Positions 53,019 to 62,483 of a stretch of 64,000 nt of DNA are shown here, one piece after another; the first letter of the stretch is position 1, and each line of letters starts with the position of its first letter. Origin of the DNA: Asaia bogorensis. Its GTDB lineage: Bacteria; Pseudomonadota; Alphaproteobacteria; Acetobacterales; Acetobacteraceae. The notes beneath the pieces are model-generated. The model searched no databases and was not told the origin of the DNA. It worked only from the letters and a program-made list of their open reading frames with translations. The position numbers were made by a program, and so were the translations under genes. Location of the stretch: NCBI GenBank assembly GCA_943333505.2, contig CALQTN020000005.1, forward strand, positions 1 to 64,000, read 5' to 3'.

Positions 53019-54262
53019 TGTCAGCGATCCGCAACTATGCCGTGGTGACCGCGTCGTACTGGGGCTTTACCCTGACCGACGGCGCGTTGCGGATGTTGGT
53101 GCTGCTGCATTTTTATCAGCTGGGTTACACGCCTTTTACCCTCGCGATGCTGTTCCTGCTTTATGAAACCGCCGGCATTTTCGCCAATCTCGGTGGCGGC
53201 TGGCTTGCGTCGCGCTTCGGGATTCCGCGCATGCTGGCAATTGGGGTGGGATTGCAGATCGCTGGACTATTGATGCTGTCGGCGTTGAACCCGGCCTGGA
53301 GCGCGGCAGGGTCAGTCGCCTGGGTTGTCGCGGCGCAGGGGATTGCCGGCATCGCCAAGGACATCACCAAGACCGCGTCGAAATCGGCGATCAAGGCGAG
53401 TTCCGCGGGCGGTTCGGGACAGTTATTCCGCTGGGTCGCCTGGTTCACCGGGTCCAAGAATGCGGTCAAGGGCGCGGGGTTCTTTGTCGGCGGGGTGTTG
53501 CTGCAATTTGCCGGGTTTGCACCGGCTTTGTGGTTGATGGCGGGATTGCTGGCGCTGGTATTGGCTGGGGTCGTGTTCGCATTGCCGGCTGGGCTCGGTC
53601 GCGCCAAATCGTCCAAAAGCTTCCGCGCGTTGTTTGCCAAGACACCGACGATTAATTTGCTTGCCGCTGCCCGCATCTTCCTGTTTGGCGCGCGCGACGT
53701 GTGGTTCGTCGTCGGATTACCGGTGTTTCTCTATGGCGCTGGCTGGAAATACGCTGAGGTTGCCGGCTTTCTCGCGCTCTGGACCATCGGCTATGGCGCG
53801 GTCCAAGCCGGTGCACCGTGGTTGGTGACGCGCAGTGCCGATGGATTATCGCGCGAAGTGCCTGCCGCGCGAAAATGGGGCGCGGGTTTGGCGATGATTC
53901 CGCTGGGGCTTTTTGCGGCGCTGTCCTGGCCTGGTTTGGCAAGACCCGATCTGGTGGTCGTGGTCGGGTTGGGCCTGTTTGGTGGGGTTTTCGCAGTGAT
54001 GTCATCGCTGCATTCCTATCTGATCCTGGCCTATGCCGGATCGGAGAAAGCTGCAGAGGATGTTGGCTTCTACTACGCCGCCAACGCGGCAGGTCGGCTG
54101 ACGGGGATTATTCTTTCGGGCGTTCTGACTGGCGTTGGTGGTTTGCCGGCCTGCTTGCTCGGCTCAGCCGTATTGCTGGCGGCCTGCTTTGTACTGACGA
54201 TTTTGCTGCCATCACGTTTGGCGCCCGTCGCGACCGATAACGTGCAACCAGCAACCCCATAG
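53018..54262 (+). CDS. arsJ: Organoarsenical (1-arseno-3-phosphoglycerate) efflux MFS transporter ArsJ
   Basis: A 414-residue MFS protein with about 11-12 helices, beginning IRNYAVVTASYWGFTLTDGALRMLVLLHFYQLGYTPF, a very characteristic ArsJ start. LYETAGIFANLGGGWLASRFGIPRML is motif A, and KDITKTASKSAIKASS and FRWVAWFTGSKNAVKGAGFF follow. ArsJ exports the arsenylated sugar phosphate made by the neighbouring GAPDH, giving arsenate resistance without reduction. Its last 155 bp overlap the convergent PEP-CTERM gene. Confidence 0.94.
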   Translation: MSAIRNYAVVTASYWGFTLTDGALRMLVLLHFYQLGYTPFTLAMLFLLYETAGIFANLGGGWLASRFGIPRMLAIGVGLQIAGLLMLSALNPAWSAAGSVAWVVAAQGIAGIAKDITKTASKSAIKASSAGGSGQLFRWVAWFTGSKNAVKGAGFFVGGVLLQFAGFAPALWLMAGLLALVLAGVVFALPAGLGRAKSSKSFRALFAKTPTINLLAAARIFLFGARDVWFVVGLPVFLYGAGWKYAEVAGFLALWTIGYGAVQAGAPWLVTRSADGLSREVPAARKWGAGLAMIPLGLFAALSWPGLARPDLVVVVGLGLFGGVFAVMSSLHSYLILAYAGSEKAAEDVGFYYAANAAGRLTGIILSGVLTGVGGLPACLLGSAVLLAACFVLTILLPSRLAPVATDNVQPATP

Positions 54263-54974
54263 CCCCGCCACCCCAGAGCAGCGCCGAGGCAGGCTCTGGG
54301 ATCATGTTCATGCTGACATTGGCCAGCAACGCAAAAGGCGGCACGCCGGTCGGGCCACCGGTGGAAAGAAATGACAATGTCGAACTTGTCGCGGTTGCGG
54401 TAAATGTCATGGTCTGCATCATCCAGGCGACAAACCCCTGGCTGGTATTGTTGACCGTTGCTGTTGACAGCGACTGACTGCCAAGGCTGACCTGCCAGCC
54501 TTCGTAGGTTGGGCCGGTATAGCCGGTTTGCTGCCCGGCCGCCCATTGGAAGCTCAACGCATAGCGGCGTCCAACCACCAGGCCGGCAACGGTCTGCTGC
54601 AAGGGCCCGGTCTGGTAGGCGGGATCGGAGGCAATGAAGTTCGAGGTCGGTGTAGGACCCTGACCATTCCAGGTATTGGCAATGCCGCCATTGGATGACG
54701 ACCACAGGGACAACTTGTTGTTGAATTGTGGGGAAAGCGATCCGCCGGCCGCGTTGGTTCCAGGCAGGAACAAGAAATTATAGCCCGTGCTGGTCCAGTT
54801 GGCCAAGTAGGTCGAGGTGCCCGAAACGACGTCGAGCTCCTTCGCGACCGCGGCACCACCGGCTGATGCAGTTACAAAATCACCATTCAGGATCAGGTTC
54901 GCGTCGGAAACCGACGCACCCGCAAGCATAGCGGCCAAGAATGTCACCCCTAAAACGGGGAAGCGTGTGTGCAC
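54108..54974 (-). CDS. PEP-CTERM sorting-domain protein with an abnormal C-terminal tail
   Basis: A 288-residue secreted protein with start GTG 54974 (CGGAG eight bases upstream). The signal peptide is HTRFPVLGVTFLAAMLAGASVSDA. The middle is a Thr/Ser/Gly-rich beta domain (NLILNGDF..., FQWAAGQQTGYTGPTYEGW). The sorting signal IPEPASALLWGGGAMGLLVARYRSRR is the PEP motif, membrane helix and arginine cluster recognised by exosortase. Normally the protein ends there. Here 38 further residues (starting APNVMAAKSS) are encoded antisense to the end of arsJ, so the original stop seems lost. No exosortase gene is in the window. Confidence 0.8.
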   Translation of the reverse strand: MHTRFPVLGVTFLAAMLAGASVSDANLILNGDFVTASAGGAAVAKELDVVSGTSTYLANWTSTGYNFLFLPGTNAAGGSLSPQFNNKLSLWSSSNGGIANTWNGQGPTPTSNFIASDPAYQTGPLQQTVAGLVVGRRYALSFQWAAGQQTGYTGPTYEGWQVSLGSQSLSTATVNNTSQGFVAWMMQTMTFTATATSSTLSFLSTGGPTGVPPFALLANVSMNMIPEPASALLWGGGAMGLLVARYRSRRAPNVMAAKSSVQSRPPAIRLSRASRPANHQRQSERPKE

Positions 54975-55066
54975 TATAAGCTCCGAAGAATAGCTCAGCA
55001 GAGATGTATGTATAGGTAGTTACCCAGGCATGAGAATACCAGAAACTTCTTTCAAAATCGCCACAG

Positions 55067-55762
55067 TCATTCAGGCGCATCGATCAGCGGATCGGGGGAT
55101 GCGTAGGTCTTGAGGGCAGATTGATCGGTGATCGAAATACGGACGCCCTGGGTCGCGACGCCGTGGGGGACCAGGGTTGCAAAGGCGCGCGACAGGTTTT
55201 CCGGCGTCATCCCCAGGCGGGAGGCCAGCACGCGCTTTTCAATGTCGAGGGTGATCATACCCTGGCTACCTTGCGCGGTCTCGGCGGTCAGCAACCAATT
55301 GGCGAGGCGTTCGGCGCCGGTGCGCAGTTTCTGGTTCTTCAGGGCCTTGATCGCCTGGCGATACCCGCGCGCCAGTTCACCAACGATCGCCGACATGAAA
55401 GCCGTATCGTGGGCCAGCCAGCGCCGCACCCGCTCGGCGGGGATCATCAGGATGCGGGCGCGGGTCAGGGTGCGGGCCGATTGCAGATAAATCTGATCCG
55501 AGAGCACAGCCGCCAAAATAAATACGCCGACCGGGCGGACCAGTTCCATTGACGTTTCGCGTCCTGCGGTGCCGGCATAGAGCTCCACCACGCCTTCGAC
55601 GACGACATGGAGGAAGTCTGCCGGATCGCGTTCATGGATCAGCGTTACGCCGGGCGGAAAGAATTGCAGGTAACCGGCATCGACCAGATCATTAAAGGTC
55701 GGTTCCGCGATGCCGGCGAACACGCGCAAGCCCCGAAGTGCTGCGATTTCCTCGGCCCGCAT
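55067..55762 (-). CDS. Crp/Fnr-family regulator without cysteines (Dnr/Nnr-like)
   Basis: A 231-residue regulator: cyclic-nucleotide-type sensor barrel at about 10-125 (FFPPGVTLIHERDPADFLHVVVEGVVELY), long dimer helix and a C-terminal winged helix with the recognition helix LGMTPENLSRAFATL. The E-x-x-S-R arrangement (ENLSR) is that of FNR-type proteins that bind TTGAT-N4-ATCAA. It contains no cysteine at all, so it cannot hold an FNR [4Fe-4S] cluster. It fits the Dnr/Nnr group that senses NO through haem, which I infer. ATG 55762 follows GGGAGG. Divergent from narK. Confidence 0.88.
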   Translation of the reverse strand: MRAEEIAALRGLRVFAGIAEPTFNDLVDAGYLQFFPPGVTLIHERDPADFLHVVVEGVVELYAGTAGRETSMELVRPVGVFILAAVLSDQIYLQSARTLTRARILMIPAERVRRWLAHDTAFMSAIVGELARGYRQAIKALKNQKLRTGAERLANWLLTAETAQGSQGMITLDIEKRVLASRLGMTPENLSRAFATLVPHGVATQGVRISITDQSALKTYASPDPLIDAPE

Positions 55763-55917
55763 TCTTTTTCGCCCTCCCGATTTCCCAGCCGCTTGTATAA
55801 CTTCGCTTGATAAAAGTCAATTTGGCGATGGACTAATTTCATTCTAGCGAAATAAATAAATCATATATTTGATTAGTATTTTTATCTCGTCCAATTATTT
55901 GACTATAAAAAGGATGT

Positions 55918-55931
55918 TTGATCCAGATCAA
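55918..55931. promoter_or_regulatory. FNR/Dnr box upstream of narK
   Basis: TTGATCCAGATCAA is a perfect match to the TTGAT-N4-ATCAA consensus, in an AT-rich stretch of the 255-bp gap between the Crp/Fnr gene and narK. A TATAAT at 55936-55941 is too near for class II activation. TATGGT near 55953-55958 is about 30 bp from the box centre, as expected for activation at -41.5. A weaker half-site TTGAT lies at 55869-55873. The remainder of 55763-56017 shows no gene. Confidence 0.8.
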
Positions 55932-56017
55932 AGAATATAATTGGAACAACACTATGGTTCCTGCGCAGTGGACTTGGCCATTTTGGCTGAGCCGCCCTGT
56001 CGTACCGGGAACCTGAC

Positions 56018-58750
56018 ATGAGCGACACCGCCACCCTGCGCCCAACCGATCCTCACCCTGCCGGCCAAGGCATGGCCTTGGGCATGAGCACGATGGCCTT
56101 CACCGTATGCTTTGCGGTGTGGACTATTTTCTCCATCATCGGCATCCGCATCCGCGATGAGCTCGGCTTGTCGCAAACCGAGTTTGGGTTGCTGGTCGGC
56201 ATGCCCATCCTGACCGGGTCGCTGATCCGCGTGCCACTGGGGATCTGGACCGACCAATATGGTGGGCGCCGGGTGTTCACCTTCACCATGCTGGCGGCAG
56301 CGGCGGCAACCTTTTTGCTGATCTATGCCACCACCTATTTCCAGGTCCTGCTCGGTGCCCTTGGCGTCGGCATCGCCGGTGGGTCATTCGCGGTCGGCAT
56401 TGCCTATGTCTCGCGCTGGTATCCGGCCGGCAAGCAGGGCACCGCGCTGGGTATTTTCGGCGCCGGCAATGTCGGGGCAGCGGTCACCAAGTTTTTCGCG
56501 CCGCTGGTGCTGGTGGCGTTCGGCTGGCAGATGGTGGCCGAGATCTGGGCCGCTGGCCTGGTGCTGATGGCGGCGGTGTTCTTCATCACCACCAAGGACG
56601 ATCCGGTGTTGGCCGAACGTCGGCGCCTGGGCATCACCCCGCGTTCCGCCTGGTTGGAACTGGAACCGCTGGCCAATGTCCAGGTCTGGCGTTTCGCGCT
56701 CTATTACTTCTTTGTGTTCGGCGCCTTTGTCGCGCTGTCGCTATGGCTGCCGCAATATCTGATGAAGGTCTACGGCCTCGATATCCGCAGCGCCGGGATG
56801 ATCGCGGTGTTCTTCTCGGTGCCAGCCAGCATTCTGCGGGCCTATGGCGGGCATTTGTCGGACACATACGGCGCGCGGCGGGTGATGTGGTGGACGTTCC
56901 TGGTGTCGCTGGTCGCCACCTTCCTGCTGTCCTACCCGCCGACGGACTATGTCGTGCATGGCATTGCCGGGACCTACGCCTTCCACATGGAAATGGGCTT
57001 GATTGGCTTCATTGTGGCGGTATTCATCCTCGGCTTCTTCATGGCCCTGGGTAAAGCGGCGGTCTACAAACACATCCCGGTTTACTACCCCGATAATGTC
57101 GGCTCCGTCGGCGGTCTGGTCGGCATGATCGGCGGGTTGGGTGGGTTTGTGCTGCCGATCCTGTTCGGCGCGCTGAATGATCTCACCGGTCTGTGGACAA
57201 GCTGCTTCATGGCGTTGTTCGTGCTGGTGGCGGCGTCCACCATCTGGATGGCGTTCGCAATCCGCCAGATGGAGCACGCGGCGGTGGGAGAAACCCTCGC
57301 CAGCCTGCCGCAACTGCCGGAAATGACCGGCATGCCGATCCCGCGCGCGGCCATCGATACGTCGAGCGCGGTGCTGACCGACTGGCGGCCGGAAGATCCC
57401 ACGTTCTGGGCCAGCAAAGGCCGCAAGATCGCCCGGCGCAATTTGTGGCTGTCGATCCCGGCGCTGCTGCTGTCCTTCGCAATCTGGCAGGTCTGGTCAG
57501 TCGTGGTCGCCAAGCTGCCTTTGGTTGGTTTCAAGTTCGATACCGGGCAGTTGTTCTGGCTCGCCGCCTTGCCGGGGCTGACCGGGGCGACGTTGCGCAT
57601 CTTCTATTCCTTCATGGTGCCGATCTTCGGCGGCCGGCTGTGGACGACGCTGACCACCTGGTCACTGATCATTCCGGCGGTGGGGATCGGCTACGCGGTG
57701 CAGGACCCGAGCACGCCTTATGCGGTGCTGCTGATCCTGGCGCTGTTGTGCGGGTTTGGCGGCGGCAACTTCGCGTCATCAATGGCCAACATATCGTTCT
57801 TCTTCCCACGCGCCGAAAAGGGCAACGCGCTGGCGCTGAATGCGGGCCTTGGCAATCTCGGGGTCAGTGTGGTGCAGTTTGTGGTGCCGCTGGCGATCAC
57901 TGCCGGCGTATTCGGCGCCTTTGGCGGCGGGCCAGAAATGGTCAAGCCTGGCACCCCGCCGCTGTGGCTGCAGAATGCGGGCTTCATTTTCGTGCCGTTC
58001 ATTGCAATTTCCGCCTTCGCGGCGTGGTTCGGAATGAACGACATCGCTTCCGCCCGGGCATCTTTCGCCGACCAGGCGGTGATCTTCCGGCGCAAGCATA
58101 ACTGGATCATGTGCTGGCTTTATACTGGCACGTTCGGGTCTTTCATCGGCTATTCCGCTGGCTTCCCGCTGCTCAGCGCCATTCTATTCCCCCAGGTCAA
58201 CGCGCTGCAATACGCCTTCCTCGGACCATTGGTCGGTGCATTGTCGCGGTCCGGCACTGGCTGGCTGTCCGATCGGTTCGGTGGCGCGCGGGTCACGTTC
58301 TGGGTGTTCTGGCTGATGTTGGCCGGTGTCGGCAGCGTGTTGTGGTCAATCGGGATGCGGGCCGAGCCTTGGGCGTTCCAGGCGTTCTTCGCGTCCTTCC
58401 TGCTGCTGTTCTTTGCAACGGGTGTCGGCAACGCATCAACCTTCCAGATGATCCCGGCGATCATGCGGATTGAGGTCGCGCGGCTGCAACCCGGGGCATC
58501 GCCTGAAGTGCTGCGCCTGCAGGCGGAACGCGAAAGTGCGGCCATTACCGGCTTCACCTCGGCCATCGCTGCCTTCGGCGCCTTCTTCATCCCCAAGGGC
58601 TACGGCACATCCATCGCATTAACCGGCGGACCTTCGGCCGCACTGTGGGCCTTTGGCCTGTTCTACATCACCTGCATCGCCATTACCTGGGCGGTCTATT
58701 CCCGCCGCGGTGGCCTGCTGCACGACATCGAACGCCGTCGCGGCGCGTGA
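56018..58750 (+). CDS. narK: NarK1-NarK2 fusion nitrate/nitrite transporter
   Basis: A 910-residue protein with about 24 membrane helices, formed by two MFS domains. The first (to about 425) has the NNP-family pattern GLSQTEFGLLVGMPILTGSLIRVPLGIWTDQYGGRRVFTF and GAGNVGAAVTKFFAPLV. A cytosolic linker (about 425-470) follows. The second (about 475-900) has FYSFMVPIFGGRLWTTLTTWSLIIPAVGIG and NAGLGNLGVSVVQFVVPLAI. NarK1 modules are nitrate/proton symporters and NarK2 modules nitrate/nitrite antiporters, and fused forms occur in denitrifiers such as Paracoccus. The narG ATG is 13 bp downstream. Confidence 0.94.
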   Translation: MSDTATLRPTDPHPAGQGMALGMSTMAFTVCFAVWTIFSIIGIRIRDELGLSQTEFGLLVGMPILTGSLIRVPLGIWTDQYGGRRVFTFTMLAAAAATFLLIYATTYFQVLLGALGVGIAGGSFAVGIAYVSRWYPAGKQGTALGIFGAGNVGAAVTKFFAPLVLVAFGWQMVAEIWAAGLVLMAAVFFITTKDDPVLAERRRLGITPRSAWLELEPLANVQVWRFALYYFFVFGAFVALSLWLPQYLMKVYGLDIRSAGMIAVFFSVPASILRAYGGHLSDTYGARRVMWWTFLVSLVATFLLSYPPTDYVVHGIAGTYAFHMEMGLIGFIVAVFILGFFMALGKAAVYKHIPVYYPDNVGSVGGLVGMIGGLGGFVLPILFGALNDLTGLWTSCFMALFVLVAASTIWMAFAIRQMEHAAVGETLASLPQLPEMTGMPIPRAAIDTSSAVLTDWRPEDPTFWASKGRKIARRNLWLSIPALLLSFAIWQVWSVVVAKLPLVGFKFDTGQLFWLAALPGLTGATLRIFYSFMVPIFGGRLWTTLTTWSLIIPAVGIGYAVQDPSTPYAVLLILALLCGFGGGNFASSMANISFFFPRAEKGNALALNAGLGNLGVSVVQFVVPLAITAGVFGAFGGGPEMVKPGTPPLWLQNAGFIFVPFIAISAFAAWFGMNDIASARASFADQAVIFRRKHNWIMCWLYTGTFGSFIGYSAGFPLLSAILFPQVNALQYAFLGPLVGALSRSGTGWLSDRFGGARVTFWVFWLMLAGVGSVLWSIGMRAEPWAFQAFFASFLLLFFATGVGNASTFQMIPAIMRIEVARLQPGASPEVLRLQAERESAAITGFTSAIAAFGAFFIPKGYGTSIALTGGPSAALWAFGLFYITCIAITWAVYSRRGGLLHDIERRRGA

Positions 58751-58763
58751 AGGAAACACAATA

Positions 58764-61700
58764 ATGTCCCATTTTCTCGATCGCCTGAGCTTCTTCCGCC
58801 GTCCGGCCGTCCCTTTTGCCGGCGGGCACGGCATCACCACCGAGGAAAACCGCGCCTGGGAGGACGGCTACCGCCAGCGCTGGCAGCACGACAAGATCGT
58901 TCGTTCCACCCACGGGGTGAACTGCACCGGGTCGTGTTCATGGAAAATCTACGTCAAGGGCGGCATCGTAACCTGGGAGACCCAGCAGACCGACTATCCC
59001 CGCACCAGGCCCGATCTGCCCAACCATGAACCGCGTGGCTGCGCGCGTGGGGCGTCGTATTCCTGGTATCTCTATTCCGGGGCGCGGGTGAAATATCCGC
59101 TGATCCGGTCGCGGCTTTTGAAGTTGTGGCGGGCGGCGCGCGCAGTGATGCAGCCGGTTGCGGCCTGGGCATCGATCCAGCAGGACCAGGCCAAGCGCGA
59201 CAGCTACACCAAGATCCGCGGCCATGGCGGCTTCGTGCGGGCGCAATGGGACGAGGTGAATGAGATTATCGCTGCCGCCAACGCCTACACCGCCAAAATT
59301 TGGGGGCCGGACCGGGTGATCGGCTTCTCGCCGATCCCGGCGATGTCGATGGTGTCATACGCGGCCGGTGCCCGCTATCTGTCGCTGATGGGCGGCGTCA
59401 GCATGTCGTTCTATGACTGGTATTGCGACCTGCCGCCGGCCAGCCCGCAAACCTGGGGCGAACAGACCGATGTGCCGGAAAGTGCCGACTGGTACAACGC
59501 CGGATACATTATCGTCTGGGGATCAAACGTCCCGCAAACCCGCACCCCGGATGCGCATTTTTATACTGAGGTGCGCTACAAGGGCACCAAATCCGCAGTG
59601 GTTAGCCCGGATTATGCCGAGGCGACCAAATTCGCTGATATCTGGCTCGCCCCCAAGCAGGGCACCGACGCCGCATTGGCATTGGCGATGGGCCATGTGA
59701 TCCTGCGGGAATACCACCTCGACCGCGATGTGCCGTATTTCACCAACTATATGCGGCGCTACACCGATATGCCGTTCCTGGTGCGGCTGATCGAACGCGA
59801 TGGCCGGCTGGTGCCAGAACGCATGCTGCGCAGCTCGGAACTGCCGGGTGCATTGGGCGAAACCAATAACCCCGAATGGAAAACTGTCGCGTTCGACGAA
59901 ACGACAGGTGCAGTGGTCGCCCCCTTGGGCACCATGGGCTATCGCTGGGGCGAACAGGGCAAGTGGAACCTGGAACCAAAAGACGGCCAGGGCGACGACG
60001 TTTCGTTACGGTTGAGCCTCGCCGGTGAAAGCTCCGAAATCGCGGCAGTGGATTTCCCCTATTTCGGCGGGCGGGCGACTGAGCATTTCGTGGCCACCCA
60101 GCATGGTGAAATCCTGACGCGCAACATTCCGGTGCGCCGGATTGCACTGGCCGAGGGCGGCAGTGTCGCGGTTGCCACGGTCTATGACCTGATGATGGGC
60201 AATTATGGCCTCGATCGCGGGTTTGGCGGCGCCAATGTGGCGCGATCTTATGATGATGACACACCCTTCACCCCGGCCTGGGCAGAAAACATTACCGGCG
60301 TGAAGCGCGACGCGATCATCACCGTGGCCCGCGAATTCGCCACCAATGCCGAGCAAACCAATGGACGGTCCATGGTGATCATCGGGGCGGCGATGAACCA
60401 TTGGTACCATATGGATATGAGCTATCGCGGCGTGATCAACATGCTGGTGTTCTGCGGCGCAGTTGGCCAGTCCGGCGGTGGTTGGTCGCATTATGTCGGG
60501 CAGGAGAAATTGCGTCCGCAAACCGGTTGGGCGCCATTGGCGTTTGGGTTGGACTGGTCACGCCCGCCCCGCCAGCAGAACAGCACGTCGTTCTTCTATG
60601 CGCATACCGATCAATGGCGCTACGAAACCCTGACGGCGTCTGAAATCGTTTCGCCGCTGGCGCCAGAAGGCGACTGGAACCAGTCGATGATCGACTACAA
60701 CGTGCGCGCCGAGCGCATGGGCTGGCTGCCATCGGCGCCACAACTGAAACAAAACCCGCTGACCATCGCCGCCGACGCCAAGAAAGCCGGCATGGAGGTT
60801 AAGGACTTCGTGGCGGCCGGGCTGCAATCGGGCAGTCTGGAACTGTCCTGCCATGATCCTGATGACCCGGCCAACTGGCCGCGTAATATGTTTGTCTGGC
60901 GGTCCAATCTGCTGGGATCATCCGGCAAGGGCCATGAATACTTCCTCAAGCATCTGCTTGGCACAACCCATGGCGTGATGGGCAAGGACCTTGGCACCGA
61001 AGGCGCGGTGCGCAACCAGGAAGTGAAATGGCATGACAAGGCGCCGGAGGGAAAACTCGATTTGCTGGTGACATTGGATTTCCGCATGTCCACCACCTGT
61101 GTTTATTCCGACATCGTGCTGCCAACCGCGACCTGGTACGAGAAGAACGACCTGAATACGTCTGACATGCATCCGTTCATCCATCCGCTGAGTGCCGCAG
61201 TTGATCCGGCCTGGGAGGCGCGGTCGGATTGGGACATCTACAAGGGCCTGGCTGAGAAATTCTCACAGATTGCGCCTGAGGTGCTCGGCGTTGAGCAGGA
61301 TGTGGTGCTGACCCCTATTCTGCACGACACGCCAGCCGAACTGGCACAGGCGATGGATGTGGCGGATTGGAAGCGCGGCGAAACTACGGCCATTCCGGGC
61401 AAGACGATGCCGAACGTGGCGGTGGTGACGCGGGATTATTCCGCCATCTACGAAAAATTCATTTCGGTTGGGCCATTGCTCGACACGTTGGGCAATGGCG
61501 GCAAGGGCATTGGCTGGAACACCAAACACGAGGTTGAGGCGCTTGGCGCGTTGAATGGCGTTCACACATCGGGCGTCGCCGCCGGGCGCCCGAAGATCGT
61601 GACCGACATCGACGCCACCGAAGTGATCCTGATGCTGGCGCCGGAAACCAACGGCGAGGTTGCGGTGAAGGCCTGGGATGCGCTGTCCAAGGCTACGGGG

Positions 61701-62483
61701 CGCGAACACGCCCATCTCGCCCGGCCCAAGGAAGACGAGAAAATCCGCTTCCGCGATGTCCAGGCGCAGCCGCGCAAGATCATTTCGTCACCAACCTGGT
61801 CTGGCATCGAGAGCGAGAAGGTCTGCTACAGCGCCGGCTGGACCAATGTGAACGAGCTGATCCCGTGGCGCACCTTGACCGGGCGGCAGCAGCTTTATCA
61901 GGACCATCTGTGGATGCGCGCCTTTGGGGAAACCCTGGTGACCTGGAAACCGCCGGTTGATCTCAAAACTATTTCCGGCGCCATCGGCCGCAAGCCGAAC
62001 GGGCATAAGGAAATCGTGCTGAACTTCATTACCCCGCATCAGAAATGGGGTATCCATTCGACCTATTCCGATAATCTGCTGATGCTGACACTCAATCGTG
62101 GTGGCCCGGTGGTATGGATGTCCGAAACCGACGCCCAGACCGCAGGGTTGGTGGATAATGACTGGGTGGAGGTTTTCAACATCAACGGCGCGTTGACCGC
62201 CCGCGTGGTGGTGTCGCAGCGGGTCAATCCGGGGATGATGATGATGTATCATGCCCAGGAGAAGATCGTGAATACGCCGGGTTCGGAAATGACCGGCAAT
62301 CGTGGCGGTATCCATAATTCGGTGACCCGCACGGTTTTGAAACCCACCCACATGATCGGCGGATACGGCCAGTTGTCTTACGGCTTCAACTATTACGGCA
62401 CGGTTGGATCGAACCGCGACGAATTCATTGTCGTAAGGAAGATGGCCAAGGTCGATTGGCTCGAAGGGGAGTTGGCCCAATGA
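58764..62483 (+). CDS. narG: Respiratory nitrate reductase alpha subunit NarG
   Basis: A 1239-residue cytoplasm-facing molybdenum subunit that reduces nitrate to nitrite. The N-terminal HGVNCTGSCSWKIYVKGG (H-x3-C-x3-C) with a later cysteine in RGCARGASYSWYLYS binds the FS0 cluster. The Mo-bis-MGD region includes DWYNAGYIIVWGSNVPQTRTPDAHF. The C-terminal part includes MMYHAQEKIVNTPGSEMTGNRGGIHNSVTRT. ATG 58764 has AAGGAA upstream and gives the normal length; longer frames overlap narK. It overlaps narH by 4 bp. The protein lacks a Tat signal, as expected for Nar. Confidence 0.97.
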   Translation: MSHFLDRLSFFRRPAVPFAGGHGITTEENRAWEDGYRQRWQHDKIVRSTHGVNCTGSCSWKIYVKGGIVTWETQQTDYPRTRPDLPNHEPRGCARGASYSWYLYSGARVKYPLIRSRLLKLWRAARAVMQPVAAWASIQQDQAKRDSYTKIRGHGGFVRAQWDEVNEIIAAANAYTAKIWGPDRVIGFSPIPAMSMVSYAAGARYLSLMGGVSMSFYDWYCDLPPASPQTWGEQTDVPESADWYNAGYIIVWGSNVPQTRTPDAHFYTEVRYKGTKSAVVSPDYAEATKFADIWLAPKQGTDAALALAMGHVILREYHLDRDVPYFTNYMRRYTDMPFLVRLIERDGRLVPERMLRSSELPGALGETNNPEWKTVAFDETTGAVVAPLGTMGYRWGEQGKWNLEPKDGQGDDVSLRLSLAGESSEIAAVDFPYFGGRATEHFVATQHGEILTRNIPVRRIALAEGGSVAVATVYDLMMGNYGLDRGFGGANVARSYDDDTPFTPAWAENITGVKRDAIITVAREFATNAEQTNGRSMVIIGAAMNHWYHMDMSYRGVINMLVFCGAVGQSGGGWSHYVGQEKLRPQTGWAPLAFGLDWSRPPRQQNSTSFFYAHTDQWRYETLTASEIVSPLAPEGDWNQSMIDYNVRAERMGWLPSAPQLKQNPLTIAADAKKAGMEVKDFVAAGLQSGSLELSCHDPDDPANWPRNMFVWRSNLLGSSGKGHEYFLKHLLGTTHGVMGKDLGTEGAVRNQEVKWHDKAPEGKLDLLVTLDFRMSTTCVYSDIVLPTATWYEKNDLNTSDMHPFIHPLSAAVDPAWEARSDWDIYKGLAEKFSQIAPEVLGVEQDVVLTPILHDTPAELAQAMDVADWKRGETTAIPGKTMPNVAVVTRDYSAIYEKFISVGPLLDTLGNGGKGIGWNTKHEVEALGALNGVHTSGVAAGRPKIVTDIDATEVILMLAPETNGEVAVKAWDALSKATGREHAHLARPKEDEKIRFRDVQAQPRKIISSPTWSGIESEKVCYSAGWTNVNELIPWRTLTGRQQLYQDHLWMRAFGETLVTWKPPVDLKTISGAIGRKPNGHKEIVLNFITPHQKWGIHSTYSDNLLMLTLNRGGPVVWMSETDAQTAGLVDNDWVEVFNINGALTARVVVSQRVNPGMMMMYHAQEKIVNTPGSEMTGNRGGIHNSVTRTVLKPTHMIGGYGQLSYGFNYYGTVGSNRDEFIVVRKMAKVDWLEGELAQ

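Noticed and set aside
55790-55960. An AT-rich stretch that might encode a small RNA
   Set aside because: It contains the narK promoter and FNR box; no stable fold or terminator could be recognised.
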